Part shown: positions 58,220-64,000 of the stretch, piece after piece
Layout of the letters: each line of letters opens with the position of its first letter
Position numbering within the stretch: position 1 is the first letter of the stretch
Assembly (NCBI GenBank): GCA_964641415.1
Contig: CAZXMW010000005.1
Coordinates: 1-64,000 of the forward strand
Reading direction: 5' to 3'
Origin: JAHECW01 sp964641415
GTDB taxonomy: Bacteria > Acidobacteriota > Thermoanaerobaculia > Thermoanaerobaculales > Sulfomarinibacteraceae
Length of the DNA: 64,000 nucleotides
Notes under the pieces: model-generated
Seen by the model: the letters and a program-made list of their open reading frames with translations, nothing else
Told to the model about the DNA's origin: nothing
Database searches by the model: none
Translations under genes and position numbers: made by a program

Positions 58220-60021
58220 AACCGCTGGCCCGCGTGTCGATCCTGGTGTGCGCCGCGTTCGTGGCGGCACCGGTGAGCGCCACGGTTGACGAGGCATGGC
58301 TCGGGGTCCAGGAGGTTCTGTCGGCGCCGGAGGATCGGGCGCTCGATGAGCCGGTCGACGACCTGGTTCGAGCGGCGGAAGAGATCGATGTCCGACGCCT
58401 GACGCCCCAAGCCTCGGCGATGGTCGCCTGGTCGATCAGCCACCCCGAGCAAGGCGACGCGGCGATGCGAACGGCGATTCGCTTTGACTCGCAGCTGCCG
58501 GCGCCCCACTTCCTGCTGTCGAGTCGCAGCTGGCAACGTGGAGCCTATCTCGAAAGCGCATCGCACTACGTGCGCGGGTGGTTGGCCGCGTTTCGCCACG
58601 AGGTGACGCGTCGTCACCTGGTGATGTCCCTGGGGATTTGGATCATCCTCGGCGCGGTGGCGGCCGGGACCGCGGCCATGATCGTGATGACGCTGTACAC
58701 GCTCTCCCGAACTACATTCGACGCACTGTCGGTCGGCGACATGATCTTCGCGCGTGCCAACGCCATCGTCTTCGGCGCAGTGCTCGTGCTGCTGCCGGTG
58801 TTCGCCGGGCTCGGACCGGCATGGCTGGTGGTCTATCTCTTCGTCGGTGGCTGGATCTACCTGGCCCCCGGTGCGCGAGGCCTCGCGGTCGGGCTGTGCT
58901 GCTTCCTCGCTGTGGTTCCGGCATTGCTCGAGACCTGGCAGCGCTCGCTGCTCCGGGTGCCGCCGGTGACCGAACGGGTTTCGGTCATGCTCGACGAGAG
59001 GCAGCTCAACCCGTCAGCTCTTCGCGAGTTTCTCGACCTCAAGGGGGAGTTCGACGGCGATCCGCTCTTCCACCTGATTCTCGGGGAGCTGCTGCGCATG
59101 CACTCGGCCGTCGAATCCGCCAAGGTCGAGTTCCAGACCGCGGCCGTCGAATCCGCTCACGACTCTCGCCCGTACGTGTTCCTCGGCAACATGGCGCTGG
59201 AGGACGGCAATGTCCAGCTCGCCATCCAGTACTACGATTCGGCGATCGATCTTGACGATCGGACGGCGCTGGCGTACCACAACCTGTCCTCCGCGTACGA
59301 TCTCATTCGTCGTTTCCAGCAGGGCGATGCGGCCCGGGCGCGGGCCCGCGACCTCGCGGGCGGCCGCTCGGCAACACTCGGCGTGCGCGGGCGCGATCCG
59401 AGAGTCCGTTATCCCGGGGTGACTTCTGACGACGTCGACGAGTTCGTGGTGGGTCTGACCGACGAGGGTCGACTCCAGGTCGGTTACAGCGCCGCCTCGT
59501 TGCGCTCGGCGGTGCAGCTGTTGAGCCCGACGTCGATGCTGTTCTGGCTCGGTGCGGTGATGGGTGGAGCGCTGCTGGCGGCTCGGTCGAGGTGGTTTCC
59601 GGCCGCCCGACAGTGCTCGAAGTGCGGCAAGGTGTATCGACTCGAGGACGAACCGGGCGAGAGCCCACTGTACTGCCGCCAGTGCGTGTCGGTGTTCCTG
59701 CAGCGTGACCTGGTGCCCATCGAGCAGCAGACGGCGAAGCTCGCCCAGGTTCGCCGCTGGGATCGTTGGGTCGACGTCTGCCGCCGCGCGGCCTCGGTGC
59801 TCGCTCCAGGGTCGGCCATGATCGTGGGCGACCGGGTCGGTCTCGGTCTCGCGGTCGGACTGGCTTCGTGGACCGCGCTGGTCGGTCTCGTCGTGTGGAC
59901 GCCGAGATTTCTCGAGACCATCGAGCCGACCGTGCCGACTCAGCCGGTGATTGCCGTCCTCGCGGTCGTGCTCGCTGCGAGCTGGCTGCGCTCCGTGCTC
60001 GGGTCGTGGCGGAGGAGTTGA
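58216..60021 (+). CDS. Multi-pass membrane protein with TPRs and zinc ribbon
   Basis: A 601-residue protein of unknown function. It begins with a signal-anchor (VSILVCAAFVAAPVSA), followed by a soluble part and about three helices between residues 135 and 240. A TPR-like region follows (about 270-385; RPYVFLGNMALEDGNVQLAI, TALAYHNLSSAYDLIRRFQQ), then another helix (SMLFWLGAVMGGALLAA). A zinc ribbon follows with CSKCGKVYRLED and SPLYCRQC (about 467-490), and two more helices end the chain. Zinc ribbon plus TPR in a membrane protein suggests assembly or quality control (inference). It overlaps the DUF1844 gene and is followed one base later by the DUF4388 gene. Confidence 0.75.
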   Translation: MKPLARVSILVCAAFVAAPVSATVDEAWLGVQEVLSAPEDRALDEPVDDLVRAAEEIDVRRLTPQASAMVAWSISHPEQGDAAMRTAIRFDSQLPAPHFLLSSRSWQRGAYLESASHYVRGWLAAFRHEVTRRHLVMSLGIWIILGAVAAGTAAMIVMTLYTLSRTTFDALSVGDMIFARANAIVFGAVLVLLPVFAGLGPAWLVVYLFVGGWIYLAPGARGLAVGLCCFLAVVPALLETWQRSLLRVPPVTERVSVMLDERQLNPSALREFLDLKGEFDGDPLFHLILGELLRMHSAVESAKVEFQTAAVESAHDSRPYVFLGNMALEDGNVQLAIQYYDSAIDLDDRTALAYHNLSSAYDLIRRFQQGDAARARARDLAGGRSATLGVRGRDPRVRYPGVTSDDVDEFVVGLTDEGRLQVGYSAASLRSAVQLLSPTSMLFWLGAVMGGALLAARSRWFPAARQCSKCGKVYRLEDEPGESPLYCRQCVSVFLQRDLVPIEQQTAKLAQVRRWDRWVDVCRRAASVLAPGSAMIVGDRVGLGLAVGLASWTALVGLVVWTPRFLETIEPTVPTQPVIAVLAVVLAASWLRSVLGSWRRS

Positions 60022-60022
60022 C

Positions 60023-61330
60023 GTGGCGTTGGAAGGCACTCTCAGGGACTTCTCCTTCGCTGACATTCTGCAGCTGATCTCGCTGCAGAGGAAGACCGGG
60101 GTCCTGACTCTCAAGTCGGATGACAACCTCACCACGATTTCATTCGTCGACGGCAACATCGTCGGCGCCTCGACGCTCAACCAACACACCGAGGATCTCA
60201 TCGGCCTGATCCTGCTCAAGCGCGGCGAGGTCGAGGCTGCGGCTCTCGACGAGGCGCTTCGGTGGCAGCAGGAAACACTCCAACGTCTGGGTCGGATCTT
60301 CATCGACCACGGCGTTGTCACGGTCGAGACGGTTCGCTCTGCCCTGCAACAGCAGATTCTCCAGATCGTCTACCGCGTCTTTCGCTGGAATGACGGCGAT
60401 TACCACTTTTCTCAGGAATCGGACATCGACTACGATCGCGAGCTCACCGAGCCGATGGCTGCCGATCACATCATCATGGAAGGCGCCAGAATGACCGACG
60501 AGTGGCCGTTCATCGAGCAACGGCTGCCGGACCGCAACGTGGTTCTCGTTCAGGTCGATCCGAGGCGCGAGCTCGAGATGGTCGAACCGGCGTCCGACGA
60601 TTTTGACAATTTGGGCTTCAGCTTTACCGATACGCCACAGGAGGAGCCGCGGCACGTCGACGGGCCCGGCGAAGGACAGGTCACTCCCGATCAACTGGCG
60701 GTGTACCGACTGGTCAACGGCAGGGATGACGTTCATGAGGTCATCCTGGCGAGCCCGCTCATCGAGTTCGAGACCTGCAAGGCCCTGGCGGAGCTCATCG
60801 AGAGCGGCCTGATTCGAGAACGCAGCAATCAGGAAACGATCCAAGCGGAGCTTCTGACCGAAGCCGGGTCGACGAGCCGTCGTCGGCGGATCAACATCAG
60901 CGCCTTGCCCTGGCTCGCGATTCCGTTTCTGGTTCTTCTCGGTTTCGCCTTGACGGTCATGCCGCGCAACCCGTTCAACCCGACCTTCACGGTGCGGCAG
61001 GATTTCTGGCAGCGCTACGTGGTGCAGAGTCAGTCCTGGTTGAAGATGGACTGGCTCGCGCGGAATGCCGAGGCCGACTTCTTTCTCCGGGGCCTCTATC
61101 CCGCCGGGCTGGACACACTTTCGGCCTCGCGTCTCGGCCGCTCGATGGCCGAGGACCCTTGGCAGCGACCCTATCGGATGGCCATTCGGGGGCACAAGCT
61201 CATGTTCACCGGTTCGGACAGTCAGGGCCAGCCGGTGCCGATGCTGATTTTGAGCCGCAGCCTGGCCTGGGAGGGCGAGGTGCAGGATGCTGTGGACCGA
61301 ACCGGGCCGGGTCTGATCCTCCTCCCGTAG
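60023..61330 (+). CDS. DUF4388 protein with pseudopilin-like C-terminal part
   Basis: A 435-residue protein. The N-terminal DUF4388 domain (about 1-165) begins LEGTLRDFSFADILQLISLQ and has GVLTLKSDDNLTTISFVDGN, then a winged-helix-like middle (TPDQLAVYRLVNGRDDVHEV). A single membrane helix lies at about 293-315. The C-terminal 115 residues lie across the membrane and end with DPWQRPYRMAIRGHKLMFTG, SDSQGQPVP, resembling the calcium-binding loop of major pseudopilins (DPWGNPY...SxGxDGQPG). DUF4388 proteins of myxobacteria and acidobacteria are tied to polar growth or signalling, without a clear activity. GTG start after GGAGGAG. Final gene of the operon. Confidence 0.85.
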   Translation: MALEGTLRDFSFADILQLISLQRKTGVLTLKSDDNLTTISFVDGNIVGASTLNQHTEDLIGLILLKRGEVEAAALDEALRWQQETLQRLGRIFIDHGVVTVETVRSALQQQILQIVYRVFRWNDGDYHFSQESDIDYDRELTEPMAADHIIMEGARMTDEWPFIEQRLPDRNVVLVQVDPRRELEMVEPASDDFDNLGFSFTDTPQEEPRHVDGPGEGQVTPDQLAVYRLVNGRDDVHEVILASPLIEFETCKALAELIESGLIRERSNQETIQAELLTEAGSTSRRRRINISALPWLAIPFLVLLGFALTVMPRNPFNPTFTVRQDFWQRYVVQSQSWLKMDWLARNAEADFFLRGLYPAGLDTLSASRLGRSMAEDPWQRPYRMAIRGHKLMFTGSDSQGQPVPMLILSRSLAWEGEVQDAVDRTGPGLILLP

Positions 61331-61434
61331 CCGGTCTCGACGCGGGAGGCCGCGCCGCCGCCTTCTCGGTCGAGCCGCCCGCGCAATCTCACGACAATCC
61401 GCCACGTGGGGCGATGCGGTGTGGGTGACGTCTT

Positions 61435-61470
61435 CCTCAGATGAGCGACTGTCACCGGCGATCTGCACCA
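61435..61470 (-). repeat. Solo end of the dispersed 160-bp element
   Basis: CCTCAGATGAGCGACTGTCA then CCGGCGATCTGCACCA is nearly identical over 36 bases to the reverse complement of the right end of copies 1 and 2. Beyond it the similarity stops, so only one end remains. It lies about 60 bases upstream of the dnaK promoter. Confidence 0.75.
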
Positions 61471-61526
61471 ATCTGGACGGTTGCGACGATCGCGTGAGGC
61501 CGCCCGGTCTGCAGTCAAGAATATAC

Positions 61527-61555
61527 TTGACAAAGAAACACTCAGGTTTTATGAT
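61527..61555 (+). promoter_or_regulatory. Near-consensus sigma-70 promoter of dnaK
   Basis: TTGACA at 61527-61532, 17-base spacer, TATGAT at 61550-61555. No CIRCE palindrome is present. A HspR-binding inverted repeat (CTTGAGT-N7-ACTCAAG) is not obvious either. Confidence 0.85.
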
Positions 61556-61590
61556 GTGTCCGGATCGCAGAATTTGAGGAGGACATTAGC

Positions 61591-63516
61591 ATGTCTCGTG
61601 TCATCGGAATCGACCTCGGAACGACCAACTCGGTCGTCGCCGTCATGGAAGGCGGGAAGCCGGCCGTCATCGCAAATCAAGAGGGAAACCGCACCACCGC
61701 ATCGGTGGTCGCCTTCAATTCGTCCGGAGAGCGTCTTGTCGGCCAGGTGGCCAAACGCCAGGCCGTGACCAACCCCGAAAACACAGTCTTTTCGGTCAAA
61801 CGTTTCATGGGGCGTAGGTTCGACGAGGTAGCCGGGGAGATCAAGACCGTTCCCTATATGGTGGTCAAGGGCGAGAACGATACCGCCCGGATCGAGATCC
61901 TCGACAGGGTCTACTCGCCGCCTGAAATTTCGGCGATGGTCCTGCAGAAGCTCAAGGCGGCTGCCGAGGACCATCTGGGAGGGCCGGTCGACAAGGCGGT
62001 GATTACCGTCCCGGCCTACTTCAACGATGCCCAGCGGAAGGCAACCAAGGACGCCGGCCAGATCGCCGGGCTTGAGGTGCTGCGGCTGGTCAACGAGCCG
62101 ACCGCTGCGGCCCTCGCCTACGGGCTCGACCGGAAGGAAGACGAAACGATTGCCGTGTTCGACTTCGGCGGCGGCACCTTCGACATCTCGATTCTCGAGG
62201 TCGGCGCCGGCGTTGTCGAGGTCAAGTCGACCAACGGCGACACCCATCTCGGAGGCGACGACATCGACCAGCTGATCATCGACTGGTTGGTGGAGGAGTT
62301 CAAGAAGGACCAGGGCGTCGACCTGAGCCAGGACCGGATGGCGCTGCAGCGGCTCAAAGAAGCCGGAGAAAAGGCCAAGATGGAGCTCAGCGCGACCATG
62401 GAAACCGACATCAATCTGCCGTTCATCACCGCCGACGCCTCGGGGCCGAAGCATCTGGCGCTGAAGCTCACCCGGTCGAAGTTCGAGCAGATGATCGGCC
62501 CGCTGGTCGACCGGACGCTCGAGCCCTGTCGGCAGGCGCTCAAGGACGCCGGCATCGAGGCCAAGGACGTCGACGAGGTGGTTCTGGTCGGTGGTTCGAC
62601 CCGGATCCCGATGGTCCAGAAGGCGGTGACGGACTTTTTCGGCAAGGAACCTCACCGCGGCGTCAACCCCGACGAGGTGGTCGCCATCGGAGCGGCGGTC
62701 CAGGCTGGCGTGCTCGCCGGTGAGGTCAAGGACGTGCTCCTGCTCGACGTCACCCCGCTTTCGCTCGGCGTCGAGACCCTGGGCGGCGTGACCGACGTCG
62801 TGATTCCCCGCAATACGACGATTCCGACCCGCAAGAGCAAGGTCTACTCGACGGCGGACGACAACCAGAATCAGGTCGAGATTCACGTTCTCCAGGGCGA
62901 GCGCACCATGGCTCCGGACAACCGGACCCTCGGTCGGTTTCACCTGATGGGCATTCCGGCGGCGCCCCGCGGGGTGCCGCAGATCGAGGTCACGTTCGAC
63001 ATCGACGCCAACGGCATTCTCCACGTCTCGGCCAAGGACCGCGGAACCGGCCAGGAGCAGAAGATCCAGATCACCAGCTCGTCGGGTCTCAACGACGACG
63101 AGATCGACCGCATGGTGAACGAGGCCAAGACTCACGCCACTGACGACGAGGCCAAGCGCAAGCAGATCGAAACCCGAAACAAGCTCGACGGGCTCGTATA
63201 CTCGACCGAGAAGCTGCTCGCCGAGAACCGCGACAAGCTGCCCGAGGGCGAGACCAGGAACATCGACGAGGTCATCGCCGACGCCAAGAAGGCACTCGAG
63301 GAGGGCGACGAGAGCCGGATGGAGCAGGTGTACGAACAGCTGACCCAGGCGAGCCACCAGATCGCCGCGGCGCTCTATCAGACCGCCACCGGCGACGGCG
63401 GACCGGCCGGCGACGGCGCGTCGGACTCCGGCGCCGCGGCGGGCGCGGCGGGCGAGGACGACGAGGTCATTGATGCCGAGTACGTCGACGTCGAGCCGGA
63501 AGAAGAAAAATCATGA
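61591..63516 (+). CDS. dnaK: Chaperone protein DnaK (Hsp70)
   Basis: ATP-dependent chaperone for folding and refolding in the cytoplasm, 641 residues, the standard length. The ATPase domain has IGIDLGTTNSVVAVMEGGKP, VITVPAYFNDAQRKATKDAG, FDFGGGTFDISILEV and VVLVGGSTRIPMVQ. The substrate-binding domain and lid follow the linker DVLLLDVTPLSLGVET. The C-terminus ends DDEVIDAEYVDVEPEEEKS, the EEVD-like bacterial tail. Promoter TTGACA-17-TATGAT and GAGGAGG precede the ATG. It is followed about 165 bases later by an hspR-like gene rather than grpE or dnaJ, which are not in this window. Confidence 0.99.
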   Translation: MSRVIGIDLGTTNSVVAVMEGGKPAVIANQEGNRTTASVVAFNSSGERLVGQVAKRQAVTNPENTVFSVKRFMGRRFDEVAGEIKTVPYMVVKGENDTARIEILDRVYSPPEISAMVLQKLKAAAEDHLGGPVDKAVITVPAYFNDAQRKATKDAGQIAGLEVLRLVNEPTAAALAYGLDRKEDETIAVFDFGGGTFDISILEVGAGVVEVKSTNGDTHLGGDDIDQLIIDWLVEEFKKDQGVDLSQDRMALQRLKEAGEKAKMELSATMETDINLPFITADASGPKHLALKLTRSKFEQMIGPLVDRTLEPCRQALKDAGIEAKDVDEVVLVGGSTRIPMVQKAVTDFFGKEPHRGVNPDEVVAIGAAVQAGVLAGEVKDVLLLDVTPLSLGVETLGGVTDVVIPRNTTIPTRKSKVYSTADDNQNQVEIHVLQGERTMAPDNRTLGRFHLMGIPAAPRGVPQIEVTFDIDANGILHVSAKDRGTGQEQKIQITSSSGLNDDEIDRMVNEAKTHATDDEAKRKQIETRNKLDGLVYSTEKLLAENRDKLPEGETRNIDEVIADAKKALEEGDESRMEQVYEQLTQASHQIAAALYQTATGDGGPAGDGASDSGAAAGAAGEDDEVIDAEYVDVEPEEEKS

Positions 63517-63524
63517 TTGCGGCC

Positions 63525-63553
63525 GGGAGGCGGGCTTCCGGCGCCCGCCTCCC
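63525..63553 (+). terminator. GC-rich hairpin after dnaK
   Basis: GGGAGGCGGGC at 63525-63535 and GCCCGCCTCCC at 63543-63553 form an 11-bp perfect stem with a seven-base loop, about nine bases after the dnaK stop. There is no T run, so it may slow polymerase or protect the 3-prime end rather than terminate by itself. Confidence 0.6.
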
Positions 63554-63680
63554 CCGGGCCCTCCTCCCGTCGTGACGACACGGCGGGAAAGGGGCAATGG
63601 TAGAGTCGAGACACAGGCACATCGAGAGTCGGTGCCGGCAAGCGGTCGTCATCGACCGGTCGTGGGTGTTTGGAGGCCTC

Positions 63681-64000
63681 GTGAAGTCCAAGCCGCGGTA
63701 CCGCATGATCTCCTGGGTCGCGGAGAAGTACAACGTACACCCGCAGACGCTGCGTTTGTGGGAGCGCGAGGGTCTGATCCAGCCGAGCCGTTCCGAAGGC
63801 AACACGCGCCTGTATGACGAGCAGGCATGTCTCCAGCTCGAGACGATTCTGACTCTGACCCGCGACCTGGGCGTCAATCTCGCCGGAGTCGAGATCATTC
63901 TCAATCTGAAGTCCCAGATCGGTCAGCTTCAGGCCGAGAACCGGATGCTCAAGAAGCTCGTCCGGCAGGCTTTGCGAAGCAAGCGGGAGGTGCCGCGCTA
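63681..64000 (+). CDS. hspR: HspR-like MerR-family regulator (5-prime part)
   Basis: The frame opens at a GTG preceded by TGGAGG and remains open to the window edge, giving 106 residues so far. The winged-helix domain has YRMISWVAEKYNVHPQTLRL then WEREGLIQPSR and NTRLYDEQACLQLE, the HspR arrangement (MerR fold, LWEREGLI). A coiled-coil heptad region follows (GVEIILNLKSQIGQLQAENR). HspR represses heat-shock operons, usually including dnaK, by binding an inverted repeat, and uses DnaK as co-repressor. Here it lies directly downstream of dnaK with its own leader. Only the C-terminal end is missing. Confidence 0.88.
   Translation, partial: MKSKPRYRMISWVAEKYNVHPQTLRLWEREGLIQPSRSEGNTRLYDEQACLQLETILTLTRDLGVNLAGVEIILNLKSQIGQLQAENRMLKKLVRQALRSKREVPR

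Noticed and set aside
61331..61590. CIRCE or HspR operator upstream of dnaK
   Set aside because: I searched by eye for TTAGCACTC-N9-GAGTGCTAA and for CTTGAGT-type inverted repeats and found neither.
63470..63817. Frames overlapping the dnaK end and hspR start
   Set aside because: They cross the hairpin and run out of phase with the well-defined HspR winged-helix domain.

Overview
The window is high-GC bacterial DNA with many GTG starts (and one TTG), tight ATGA/GTGA overlaps and clean Shine-Dalgarno sites. It contains a 100-N scaffold gap, so it is probably part of a draft or metagenome assembly. The gene set fits a diderm with an outer membrane: a Wza-type exporter with a beta-barrel partner, GspA/GspB, lipoproteins and a tetraheme cytochrome. 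DUF4388 and DUF1844 proteins, a PD40-type Ser/Thr kinase, a POT peptide transporter and a C-terminal DGFESG tail point towards Acidobacteriota (Thermoanaerobaculia-like) or a relative. That placement is inference, because no rRNA or other marker settles it.

Layout. 0.2-7 kb: membrane diguanylate cyclase plus glycosyltransferase, a lipoprotein, a VOC protein, an RsmC-like methyltransferase and the GspA-GspB pair. 7-10 kb: a large secreted nuclease. 10-16 kb: a non-pyrrolysine MttB-family methyltransferase followed by two mevalonate-pathway kinases/decarboxylases (mvaD, mvaK2), a DUF364 protein, a repeat-flanked GxxExxY gene, a MobA-like nucleotidyltransferase and tRNA-Thr(CGT) with promoter and terminator. 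16.5-27 kb: DUF937 protein, hexanucleotide repeat arrays, a COG3014/LpoB-like lipoprotein pair, a YgjP-like metallopeptidase, a giant subtilisin-like protease and two proteins of unknown function. 27-37 kb: surface-glycan genes (O-antigen ligase, LmbE-GT2 fusion, GT-B, GT2, methyltransferase) interrupted by a POT transporter, ending with a lipoate ligase. 37.6-42.5 kb: a complete 2-oxoacid dehydrogenase operon (E1 alpha, E1 beta, E2, E3), which the lipoate ligase would serve. 42.7-49 kb: ChbG-like deacetylase with GNAT, CMD protein, thymidine kinase, Ser/Thr kinase with beta-propeller, tetraheme cytochrome. 50-53.5 kb: fadN-fadA beta-oxidation operon behind a FadR-like palindrome. 54-57.7 kb: outer-membrane barrel, polysaccharide export protein, small exported protein and a crotonase. 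57.7-61.3 kb: a three-gene operon of unknown role (DUF1844, TPR/zinc-ribbon membrane protein, DUF4388). 61.6-64 kb: dnaK behind a near-consensus sigma-70 promoter, then hspR running off the window end.

The most unusual non-coding structure is a roughly 160-bp element with terminal inverted repeats. Two full copies lie upstream of unrelated genes, with a solo end near dnaK and a weaker match near 53.9 kb. The best regulatory site is a perfect 7-4-7 palindrome upstream of fadN that matches the Bacillus FadR arm sequence. No complete new defence or biosynthetic system is evident. The best candidates for undescribed biology are the dispersed element, the 57.7-61.3 kb operon, the inverted-repeat-flanked GxxExxY gene and several unusual domain fusions.
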